From Bacteroidota bacterium (GTDB lineage: Bacteria; Bacteroidota; Bacteroidia; NS11-12g; UBA9320), in NCBI GenBank assembly GCA_002746305.1, contig NVWV01000007.1, positions 62,001-126,000 on the forward strand: a stretch of DNA of 64,000 nt, written 5' to 3'. A program made the position numbers and the translations under genes. A model generated the notes under the pieces. It did no database searches, was not told the origin of the DNA, and saw nothing but the letters and a program-made list of their open reading frames with translations. Position 1 is the first letter of the stretch; each line of letters begins with the position of its first letter. Below, in pieces: positions 9,364 to 15,727 of this stretch.

Positions 9364-10668
9364 CTATACGTCCTTTGTCCAATTAGCCCTATCACTCGGC
9401 GAAAATTGCCATGGAGCTTGGTTGTTTTCTATGTTGCTATTCATCATTGCCCATTCAGAGGGCATTGCAGATTTTTCTAAAGTCTGGTACTGTCGCATTC
9501 CAAAAATAATTTCTAGAGGATTTATGTTAATAGGACAAGCGTCTACACATGCATTGCATGTGGTACAAGCAAGGAGTTCTTCTTGAGAAATCATGTCATG
9601 CAAAGACTTTCCATCATGGTAGTCTGACCCATGTTCCTCTTTTGCATTCCCTAGTTCCTCTGCTCGTGCTCTAGTATCCATCATTATTTTTCTAGGACTA
9701 AGCTTCTTACCTGTAATGTTGGCAGGGCATGAACTGGTACATCTACCACATTCAGTACATGAGTAAGCTCCAAGTATACTCGTCCAACTCAAATCTGTAA
9801 CATCACTTACTCCAAATTTTTCTGGAGGTGGCATATTAGGGTCTGCTTTACTTGGGTCAAGCATCAAATTTACCTCATTGGTGATTTCTGGCATATTCGC
9901 AAATTCTCCGGCAGGCTGTAGTCTGCTATACCATGTATTTGGGAAAGCCAAAAAGATATGCAAATGCTTGCTGTACGGTACATAGTTCATAAAAAACAGA
10001 ATCCCTAAAATATGGAACCACCAGAAAATGCGTTCAAATACAATAAGAGTTGAAACCTCAAATCCGTTAAAGAAGCCTGTTAAATATTGGGAAACAGGAA
10101 AACTTCCTGCAGCTATGTAATGGTCTGCTCCTTTCTCTTGCAATACCTGGTCAACAGCATTCATCTTTAGAAGTGCAACCATTAAGACTATTTCTATTAG
10201 CAGTATATATGTTGCATCCTGAGTTGCCCAACCTTTCATTTCTTTGGAATGAAACCGAGGAATTTTCGCAATGAATCTTCTTGCCAAAAACACTACACAA
10301 GCAATAAAAACAAGAACAGCAAGAATCTCAAAGAAGCCAATGGCTATATCATAAACAGGTCCCATAAATGAGAGAACCCGATGCGTACCAAATATACCGT
10401 CGATTAGAATCTCCAACACCTCTATGTTAATCAGAATAAAACCAACATAGATGAGGATATGAAAAAAACCAGCTACAGGGCGAACCACCATCTTGCTTTG
10501 CCCCAAAGCAACTTTGCCCATCATCTTCCATCTAGTAGACTTGTTATCATTGATTTTTTCTGCTTTACCTAAAAATATATTCCTGCGAATTTTTTTAATT
10601 TTTTTAACAAGGATGAAAATGGCTAAGCCAAGTACAATTACGAATAATATTTGTTCTAGATACTGCAT
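9364..10668 (-). CDS. Membrane Fe-S oxidoreductase subunit (HdrE/HdrC-like fusion)
   Basis: 434 residues from the ATG at 10668, which sits 12 bases after a TATTTTTG box. The first 250 residues hold about five to six membrane helices resembling the haem-b NarI/HdrE domain. They are followed by a ferredoxin domain with two CxxCxxCxxxCP clusters, CTECGRCTSSCP and CTTCNACVDACP. This is a membrane anchor carrying two 4Fe-4S centres that would pass electrons between the quinone pool and the CCG-domain subunit at 5782-6573. Bacteroidota commonly encode the two subunits side by side; here a receptor gene lies between them. The physiological substrate is unknown. Confidence 0.8.
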   Translation of the reverse strand: MQYLEQILFVIVLGLAIFILVKKIKKIRRNIFLGKAEKINDNKSTRWKMMGKVALGQSKMVVRPVAGFFHILIYVGFILINIEVLEILIDGIFGTHRVLSFMGPVYDIAIGFFEILAVLVFIACVVFLARRFIAKIPRFHSKEMKGWATQDATYILLIEIVLMVALLKMNAVDQVLQEKGADHYIAAGSFPVSQYLTGFFNGFEVSTLIVFERIFWWFHILGILFFMNYVPYSKHLHIFLAFPNTWYSRLQPAGEFANMPEITNEVNLMLDPSKADPNMPPPEKFGVSDVTDLSWTSILGAYSCTECGRCTSSCPANITGKKLSPRKIMMDTRARAEELGNAKEEHGSDYHDGKSLHDMISQEELLACTTCNACVDACPININPLEIIFGMRQYQTLEKSAMPSEWAMMNSNIENNQAPWQFSPSDRANWTKDV

Positions 10669-10680
10669 TTCTACGACGTT

Positions 10681-10688
10681 CAAAAATA
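10681..10688 (-). promoter_or_regulatory. Putative -7 box (TATTTTTG) before the HdrE-like gene
   Basis: On the minus strand TATTTTTG matches TAnnTTTG. It lies 12 bases before the ATG at 10668, which supports that start over an upstream TTG at 10683. No convincing -33 TTG was found. Confidence 0.4.
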
Positions 10689-10793
10689 GGATAATTAACC
10701 GCTAAGAATAAATATAGATTTCTACATCACATTTTGTTTTCAAAAGTCAAGAATAGGATTATTTTTGCACCCGCATTCAAAACGGATGTAGGA

Positions 10794-10866
10794 GGTGCGG
10801 TAGCTCAGTTGGTAGAGCAAAGGACTGAAAATCCTTGTGTCGGCGGTTCGATCCCGCCCCACACCA
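10794..10866 (+). tRNA. tRNA-Phe (GAA)
   Basis: A complete cloverleaf of 73 nt. Acceptor is GGTGCGG with CCACACC, D stem GCTC/GAGC, anticodon stem AAGGA/TCCTT with loop CTGAAAA (anticodon GAA at 10827-10829), variable loop GTGTC, T stem GGCGG/CCGCC with loop TTCGATC, discriminator A. CCA is not fully encoded; the bases after the discriminator are CAT. The acceptor has one C-A mismatch (C10798 against A10861). A strong terminator follows at 10877-10910. The 3' end is repeated at 14296-14310, marking the gene as the probable insertion site of the adjoining island. Confidence 0.95.
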
Positions 10867-10869
10867 CAT
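10855..10869 (+). repeat. Left att repeat (tRNA-Phe 3' end)
   Basis: CGCCCCACACCACAT covers the last part of the T stem, the 3' acceptor strand, the discriminator and three bases beyond. It is identical to 14296-14310. This placement at a tRNA 3' end is typical of tyrosine-integrase attachment sites. Confidence 0.65.
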
Positions 10870-10876
10870 ATACACG

Positions 10877-10910
10877 ACAAAAGTCTCTGATTATCAGAGA
10901 CTTTTGTTTT
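10877..10910 (+). terminator. Rho-independent terminator after tRNA-Phe
   Basis: A stem of about 13 bp (ACAAAAGTCTCTG with CAGAGACTTTTGT) and a short loop, followed by TTT. It starts 10 bases after the mature tRNA end. If the island model is right, this terminator came with the element. Confidence 0.75.
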
Positions 10911-10920
10911 AGGGGCAAGT

Positions 10921-10946
10921 AATAATCGTCATATGAGACGATTATT
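10921..10946. repeat. Perfect 10-bp hairpin just inside the left att site
   Basis: AATAATCGTC and its exact reverse complement GACGATTATT are separated by 6 bases (ATATGA). It lies 10 bases after the tRNA terminator. It could be a second terminator for leftward transcription or an integrase arm-binding site; no T-run supports a rightward terminator. Function unassigned. Confidence 0.5.
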
Positions 10947-10973
10947 GTTATAAATTGTAAAAGCAGGACACGT

Positions 10974-11143
10974 TTACCCAATTCCTAAAATGTCCTTACC
11001 GTTAGCAAACAGTTTCAGAAAGTCGCTAACAGATTGTTCGGCTAAAAGATCTTTCCCATTGAAAACAAATATTTTACCCATGAACAGGAGTAGGAAGTCT
11101 TTCTTACTTAATTTCTGACCGTTAGATTTCAGTTCCTTTATTT
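10974..11143 (-). pseudogene. C-terminal remnant of an unidentified gene cut by the IS6 element
   Basis: A leftward reading frame ends with a TAA at 10974 and stays open up to the IS6 end at 11144, giving about 56 residues outside the IS (lysine-rich start, then FLLLFMGKIFVF and SDFLKLFANGKDILGIG). The frame continues into IS sequence only as an artefact. I do not recognise the family. The natural reading is that the IS insertion or a linked deletion removed the 5' part of an island gene. Confidence 0.4.
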
Positions 11144-11186
11144 GGTTCTGTCGCGTTAATCTTAACGAATTTAAATCTAGGTAGTT

Positions 11187-11864
11187 TTGTTTCAGAAAAT
11201 GTATAAGCACCATAGATATCCAAAAACTACAATCCTTCAGGCAGTCTATTTCAAATTGAGATTCACTTTGAGTTATCGTGATGTTAAAGAATTACTGGAA
11301 ATTCGAGGAGTGAAGGTTGATCATTCTACCATTCAGAGATGGGTGTTTAAGTTTTCTCCTTTTGTAGAGGTCAACATGCAAAAACGGAAGAATCCAGTTG
11401 TGGATAGTTGGAGAATGGATGAGACATATATCAAAGTAGGAGGTAAAGACAGATATCTATACCGAGCAGTTGACAAGCAAGGAAATATAGTTGATTTCCT
11501 TTTAACCAAAAGACGAATGAAGGGTTCATCTCAAAAATTTCTGAACAAAGCAATTGGGAATAATGGCAAACCAAGGTTAATTAATATTGACAAGAGTGGA
11601 TCAAATACACAAGCTATTCGTATTGTAAACAGATATAGTTTAATCCTTAAGAAAATCAAGGCCAGACGAGTCAAGTATCTCAACAATATTATTGAGCAAG
11701 ATCATCGCACAGTTAAACGGCAGATATCAATAACTACAGGATTCAAAGAATTCGAGTCAGCTCAGAGGACTTTAGCAGGAATAGAAATCATAAACATCAG
11801 AAAGAATCAACTTACAAATCCAAAGAAAAGTTGGTTTGCTACATTTAAGTCCTTGGCACCATAA
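11187..11864 (+). CDS. IS6-family DDE transposase
   Basis: 225 residues, near the usual length for IS6/IS26-type transposases. Motifs include LSYRDVKELLEIRGV, DHSTIQRW and the catalytic triad D78 (WRMDETY), D135 (NIDKSG) and E170 (NNIIEQDHR), giving the D-34-E spacing of the family. KYLNNIIEQDHR and GFKEFESAQRTLAGIE are also typical. The frame is intact, so the element may be active. A start at MYKHHRYP (residue 5) is an alternative. A diverged, truncated relative is at 13574-13881. Confidence 0.92.
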   Translation: MFQKMYKHHRYPKTTILQAVYFKLRFTLSYRDVKELLEIRGVKVDHSTIQRWVFKFSPFVEVNMQKRKNPVVDSWRMDETYIKVGGKDRYLYRAVDKQGNIVDFLLTKRRMKGSSQKFLNKAIGNNGKPRLINIDKSGSNTQAIRIVNRYSLILKKIKARRVKYLNNIIEQDHRTVKRQISITTGFKEFESAQRTLAGIEIINIRKNQLTNPKKSWFATFKSLAP

Positions 11865-11882
11865 CTAAAATAATAAATCTGC

Positions 11883-11890
11883 TACTTTTG
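11883..11890 (+). promoter_or_regulatory. Outward-facing -7 box in the IS6 right end
   Basis: TACTTTTG matches TAnnTTTG, points out of the IS and lies 32 bases before the fic ATG at 11922. The same octamer occurs in the right end of the second IS copy (13903-13910 region). No good -33 TTG at normal spacing was seen, so promoter activity is a hypothesis. Confidence 0.35.
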
Positions 11891-11921
11891 AAAACAGAGA
11901 GTATTAATGCGACAGAACCAA

Positions 11922-13289
11922 ATGGAAGAATTAACACAAGAAGCTTTTAACCTCAACAAAGAGCTTAAAGCATTGCTACCCATCAAGGCAGAATGGCAGC
12001 AAAATCTAGACGAAAAATTCAGATTAGAGTTTAACTATAACTCCAACCATATAGAAGGTAATACCCTGACATATGGAGAAACTAAACTCCTAATTATGTT
12101 TGATAAGACGAAAGGAAACCATGAACTACGTGAGTACGAAGAGATGAAAGCTCATGACGTGGCATATAGTATGGTTAAAGAGTGGGCAGCTGATAAATCC
12201 AGAACATTAACTGAAATGGATATTAAGACTCTAAATCAAATACTACTGGTGAAACCATTTTATAGTGATGCTCAAACACCGGATGGCAAGCCTACCCGTA
12301 AGCGCATAGAACCCGGCCAGTATAAAAGCACTCCTAATCACGTAATCCAAAAAAATGGTGAGGAATTTAGATTTGCAAGTGTAGAAGACACACCTATCAA
12401 AATGAAAGAACTCTTAGACTGGTATCTAGACTATGAGTCTCATGATTTTTATGCTTATAATGCCATAGAAGTAGCCGCTTTATTACATTACCGGTTTGTA
12501 GTCATACATCCTTTTGACGATGGAAATGGTAGAGTAGCTCGTCTACTTATGAACTATGTTTTACTTCGAAATGACTATCCTCCGGTGGTTATAAAATCTG
12601 ACGATAAAGCCAACTACTTCTTTGCACTAAACCAAGCAGATGCAAGCGAATTTTCAGCATTCATAGCATATATAGCTAAGCAACTTATCTGGAGTCTCAA
12701 GCTTTCAATAAGTGCTTCAAAAGGAGAAGACATTTCAGAAGACGGAGATATAGACAAAGAACTAAGCTTACTAAAGGCTCAGTTAAATACTGACAAAGTA
12801 CTTAATGAAAAAAGGTCTATCCACAATGTGGCAGACGTTATACAGTATGACATCTTACCAATTCTGGTAGAAATAGAACATAAGTGCAACAGTGTGGAGG
12901 AGTATTATTTTGAAAAGGGTCGAACAATTGAAGTCAAACAGATCGGTACAAGTGCAGTAAACATGCTCGGTACGGTAAAATCCGATTTGCTTGAGATCAT
13001 CCCAAAAACTCTAACTCAATGGAAAAGTGAGCATAGGACCTTTAGTGAATTCAACTATTCACTTAATCTAATTGGTTTTAAGAATAATAAACATGCTCAT
13101 AGCTCATATGCACATATTAGAGTCTTATTTAGAGAGTTTAATTATGAAATAGCAGCTCCAAGTTTGGGATCCGAAAGAGCAGACCCAAGGCCGTATGGTG
13201 TGCGACTTAGCCATGAAGAAGTAAAAAAATACGTAAACCAAAATGTGAAAGGGATTATAGAAGACATTAAGCGATATACTAAAAACTAA
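11922..13289 (+). CDS. Class II Fic-domain protein (probable AMP-transferase)
   Basis: 455 residues from the ATG at 11922, three bases beyond the IS6 end; a longer reading would start at 11907 inside the IS repeat. The N-terminus carries the Fic inhibitory motif (S/T)xxxE(G/N) as S41-NHI-E45-G46, in SNHIEGNTLTYGET. The catalytic Fic loop HPFDDGNGR begins at His196, with the full set for adenylyl transfer. Fic enzymes usually modify target proteins with AMP, and the inhibitory glutamate keeps them off. About 190 residues follow the Fic core and show no winged-helix signature I recognise. Start, ribosome site and promoter all lie in or beside the IS, so native expression may have been replaced. 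Confidence 0.85.
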   Translation: MEELTQEAFNLNKELKALLPIKAEWQQNLDEKFRLEFNYNSNHIEGNTLTYGETKLLIMFDKTKGNHELREYEEMKAHDVAYSMVKEWAADKSRTLTEMDIKTLNQILLVKPFYSDAQTPDGKPTRKRIEPGQYKSTPNHVIQKNGEEFRFASVEDTPIKMKELLDWYLDYESHDFYAYNAIEVAALLHYRFVVIHPFDDGNGRVARLLMNYVLLRNDYPPVVIKSDDKANYFFALNQADASEFSAFIAYIAKQLIWSLKLSISASKGEDISEDGDIDKELSLLKAQLNTDKVLNEKRSIHNVADVIQYDILPILVEIEHKCNSVEEYYFEKGRTIEVKQIGTSAVNMLGTVKSDLLEIIPKTLTQWKSEHRTFSEFNYSLNLIGFKNNKHAHSSYAHIRVLFREFNYEIAAPSLGSERADPRPYGVRLSHEEVKKYVNQNVKGIIEDIKRYTKN

Positions 13290-13422
13290 TATCATTTTGT
13301 TGACACCACCAATACGATAAAAGAACAAAACCAAAAATGGCCCAATTCCTTCACATATATCAATTCTTAAAAGAAAATAGGCAGCATAACAATGAGCTTC
13401 AACACTATTAGTTGCAAAAAGC

Positions 13423-13573
13423 GGTTCTGTCGCATTAATTCAAAAACAGTCAATTCTTGACAAATATTAGAGAAATGAAAAATCGTAAATTGCTGATAAT
13501 ATGGAAATTAATAATTCCAGTATTTTTGCATTCGATGCAAAAAAGTCCTAAAAACTATTAATGCGACAGAACC
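13423..13573. mobile_element. 151-bp MITE-like unit with IS6-type ends
   Basis: Perfect 17-bp inverted repeats GGTTCTGTCGCATTAAT (13423-13439) and ATTAATGCGACAGAACC (13557-13573) match the ends of the neighbouring IS6 element. The roughly 117-bp interior is AT-rich, non-coding and not similar to the transposase or the IS ends as far as I can see. It contains a TATTTTTG box near the right end. It abuts the truncated transposase copy directly. No 8-bp target duplication was found. Confidence 0.65.
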
Positions 13574-13881
13574 ATAACGGCAAACCAAGACTAATTAATC
13601 TTGACAAGAGTGGAGCAAATACAGAAGCGATACGTATTGTGAATAGATACAGTTTAACCTTCAAGAAGATCAAGATTAGGCGGGTCAAATATTTAAATAA
13701 CATAGTGGAACAGGATCATCGGACAATAAAACATCGGATATCAATAACTACAGGCTTCAAGGAATTTGAATCAGCCCAGAGAACCTTAGCAGGAATAGAA
13801 GTCATAAATATTATCAAAAAGAATCAAATTCAGAATCCAAAGAAAAATTGGTTTGCTACATTTAAGTCTTTGGCTGCATAA
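13574..13881 (+). pseudogene. IS6-family transposase, C-terminal fragment
   Basis: About 102 codons, starting at the segment equivalent to residue 126 of the intact transposase (NGKPRLINLDKSG). It keeps the second Asp and the Glu (NNIVEQDHR) of the DDE triad but lacks the DNA-binding region and first Asp, so it is inactive. It differs from the complete copy at many residues (for example LDKSGAN for IDKSGSN), so it is an older or independent insertion and not a recent duplicate. An ATG in the MITE-like end makes the frame look open. Confidence 0.85.
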
Positions 13882-13935
13882 CAAAATAATAAATCTGCTA
13901 CTTTTGGAATCTGAGAAGATTAATGCGACAGTACC
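13574..13935 (+). mobile_element. Truncated second IS6-family copy
   Basis: The right part of an IS6 element: the last ~100 codons of a transposase, the same distal segment (AATAATAAATCTGCTACTTTTG) as the first copy, and a right terminal repeat at 13919-13935 with one mismatch (GTACC for GAACC). The left part is missing and replaced by the MITE-like unit. Confidence 0.8.
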
Positions 13936-14114
13936 TTTCAAAGTTCTTACTCGCAACCTTTTCCTTAACCTCTAATATACCTCGGGGTTAATTTGCACAT
14001 TGGTATAGAGCTCAAAAGATTTACCCTGCCAATAGATATAGGCAAAGAGTGAGATTTTGCTTACCGAATCTACTCTTCTAGGGCAAAATTTACACTGACA
14101 CTTACTATATTCAT
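13936..14114 (-). pseudogene. N-terminal stub of a tyrosine site-specific integrase
   Basis: Reading leftward from an ATG at 14112-14114 gives MNIVSVSVNFAL. After a one-base frame change the next frame gives RRVDSVSKISLFAYIYW, then QGKSFELYTNVQINPEVY, then a TAG. This is the layout of the N-terminal arm-binding domain of Bacteroidota integrases (SVxFxLR, then a basic segment, then I.L...GK.F...T...I.P..W). A frameshift and an in-frame stop are visible, and the gene is cut at the IS6 end (13935/13936). It starts about 170 bases inside the right att site and faces into the island. The catalytic domain is gone. Confidence 0.55.
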
Positions 14115-14282
14115 TTCATACATTTTCTACCCCAAATATGACCTAATGCATTCAAATGGGGCAAAAAATGGGGTAAAATTTTTACATACAGGAATAGACA
14201 TAAAAACATTAAATATCACACTATAAGGAAGTTATAAAAATCATTATGAACATCATTGAACATAAGTTGTCTCGGTATGTTT

Positions 14283-14310
14283 ATGTGGTGTGGTACGCCC
14301 CACACCACAT
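14283..14310. repeat. Right att site: perfect 11-6-11 inverted repeat
   Basis: ATGTGGTGTGG, a 6-base spacer (TACGCC) and CCACACCACAT form a perfect inverted repeat. The right arm plus part of the spacer equals the tRNA-Phe 3' end (15 bp identical at 14296-14310). Two 11-bp arms around 6 bp is the core layout bound by tyrosine recombinases. An alternative is a tRNA gene with its body deleted, because GGTGTGGTA also resembles a tRNA 5' end. Confidence 0.55.
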
Positions 14311-14320
14311 TAAGATTAAA

Positions 14321-14347
14321 GCTTCACAGAAATGTGAGGCTTTTTTT
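14321..14347 (+). terminator. Rho-independent terminator right of the island
   Basis: An 8-bp stem (GCTTCACA with TGTGAGGC, one G-T pair), GAAA tetraloop and seven T. No gene ends just upstream. It sits 10 bases after the right att repeat, the position a tRNA-Phe terminator would have before island insertion. Confidence 0.8.
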
Positions 14348-14422
14348 GTATCAGACTTTAAATTGAAAACACCAGAAACTACACAACTTGTACTTTCCAA
14401 TCTAGGTATTAACCGTCCATTC

Positions 14423-14430
14423 TATATTTG
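14423..14430 (+). promoter_or_regulatory. Putative -7 box (TATATTTG) before the M23 peptidase
   Basis: TATATTTG matches TAnnTTTG and ends 8 bases before the ATG at 14439. No -33 TTG at standard spacing. Confidence 0.4.
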
Positions 14431-14438
14431 CTCAAACA

Positions 14439-15611
14439 ATGCTAAGCAAATTCTCCCTTCTAATCGGTTTAAGTCTAGTCTCCTTAATTGCCAATGCACA
14501 AGCCTTCTTACAATTACCAATAGAAGGACAGCAAGGTAAAGACTGGATTATTGTCAACTATGTAGATTGGGATACCACAAATTTCAAAGACCACAAGTGT
14601 GGTTCCAAGAGCTATGATGGTCATCAAGGAACCGATTTTTCGATTCGGAGTTTTAAACAGATGGATGAAGAGATTGCAGTTTATGCATCAGCGGCAGGAA
14701 GAGTCACTTTTACCAAAGATGGGGAATTTGACCGTGAAACAACCGGTGATATTTCCAAAAGACTAGGGAACTACATTGGAATAAAGCATCCTAATAAATA
14801 TTATACGTACTACGGACATCTTAAAAAAAACAGCATTGTAGTAAGTCAAGGAGATAGTGTAACTGCCGGTGACTTGATCGGATATGTTGGAAGTAGTGGA
14901 AATAGCACCGATCCTCATTTGCACTTTGAAGTTTGGTACGATAGTCTGTATGTCGTTGACCCATTTACTGGAAACTGTGGGAATAGCACTTCCCTTTTCT
15001 TGAATGCTCCATCATACGACACTAGTATAACGGTTTGGGAAACCGGTATACACCTCAAAAACGACTTAACCATAAACGATTTAAGAGAACGTATAACTAC
15101 CTTAGATCAACCTTATCTAATAACACCAGACTCAGACTCCTCACTCAACTTTTGGGCACACATGTATGGACTTCGTGCAGGTAAAGAGCTAAGTTTAATA
15201 TGGTATACGCCAAGCAATACCGTATGGTTTAATTACTCTATAACCTTAGACCGTGATTACTGGTATTATTATTACTGGAGTTTTATTAATCACACTAATT
15301 TAGCCGAAGGAGATTGGAATATCAAACTAAACTATGATGGTTCTGAAATAGCCAACACTTCTTTTACAGTATCCAATACAGCCTCTATCGGATCTATCGG
15401 ACTAAACCAATTTTGCAAAGACATTAAGAACATCTCAATAGCTCAGTTGAGACAAAATCCATCCTTAGATTTGAAAATCACAAACATGTTCGGCACTACG
15501 ATGTCTAACAATAGTGAACTTTTAGCATCTGGGATGTACGTTATTCAAGTTCAACAAGATGATAAACGATGTCTTCTGAAGAAATATGTAAGTCCACAAC
15601 TCAAGGACTAA
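14439..15611 (+). CDS. Secreted M23-family peptidase with short C-terminal sorting-like tail
   Basis: 390 residues with a signal peptide (LIGLSLVSLIANAQA). The lysostaphin-type zinc peptidase domain shows the first ligands in H62-QGT-D66 and the second pair in H160-L-H162-FE, in the order expected for M23. The middle (about 200-310) is a beta-rich region of unknown role. The C-terminus ends with a segment like the last strands of a type A T9SS sorting domain (ASGMYVIQVQ...KKYVS), although no YPNP motif is visible. The enzyme would cut peptidoglycan cross-links in the envelope or outside the cell. It is the first gene to the right of the tRNA-Phe island. Confidence 0.85.
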   Translation: MLSKFSLLIGLSLVSLIANAQAFLQLPIEGQQGKDWIIVNYVDWDTTNFKDHKCGSKSYDGHQGTDFSIRSFKQMDEEIAVYASAAGRVTFTKDGEFDRETTGDISKRLGNYIGIKHPNKYYTYYGHLKKNSIVVSQGDSVTAGDLIGYVGSSGNSTDPHLHFEVWYDSLYVVDPFTGNCGNSTSLFLNAPSYDTSITVWETGIHLKNDLTINDLRERITTLDQPYLITPDSDSSLNFWAHMYGLRAGKELSLIWYTPSNTVWFNYSITLDRDYWYYYYWSFINHTNLAEGDWNIKLNYDGSEIANTSFTVSNTASIGSIGLNQFCKDIKNISIAQLRQNPSLDLKITNMFGTTMSNNSELLASGMYVIQVQQDDKRCLLKKYVSPQLKD

Positions 15612-15727
15612 TGCAATCACTATTACAATAATGACTACCGAGAAAGTACTTTTTAGTAAACGTACATCTTCACTTACTCCTACTGCAACAGTTTTTCCTA
15701 CAAAAGAGTATTAAGTAACGCTCCCAT

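Larger units (their letters stand above)
11144..11919 (+). mobile_element. IS6-family insertion sequence, apparently complete
   Basis: 776 bp. The left end GGTTCTGTCGCGTTAAT (11144-11160) and right end ATTAATGCGACAGAACC (11903-11919) form 17-bp inverted repeats with one mismatch. They match the IS6-type tip GGTTCTGTTGCA. One transposase gene fills the element. The 8-bp flanks (CTTTATTT on the left, AAATGGAA on the right) are not duplicated, so the copy probably reached its present state by deletion or recombination rather than simple insertion. Confidence 0.9.
10855..14310. mobile_element. Decayed integrative element at the 3' end of tRNA-Phe
   Basis: A 15-bp direct repeat (CGCCCCACACCACAT) lies at the tRNA-Phe 3' end (10855-10869) and again at 14296-14310. 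Between the copies lie an unidentified gene tail, an IS6-family element, a fic gene, a MITE-like unit, a broken second IS6 copy and the N-terminal stub of a tyrosine integrase transcribed inward from the right end. The right junction is followed by a tRNA-type terminator (14321-14347) that may be the original tRNA-Phe terminator, displaced by the insertion. I infer an integrase-borne island that lost its integrase and most cargo through IS6-mediated rearrangement. No alignment to an empty site was possible. Confidence 0.65.

Noticed and set aside
10734..10922. Open frame across the tRNA-Phe gene
   Set aside because: It reads through the tRNA and its terminator; no coding signal or family match.
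13423..13439. IS6 left end read as the start of a second full IS copy
   Set aside because: It pairs with a right end only 134 bases later and no transposase lies between, so it belongs to the MITE-like unit.
14246..14539. Open frame across the right att site and terminator
   Set aside because: It passes through the inverted repeat and terminator and overlaps the start of the M23 gene; a chance frame.
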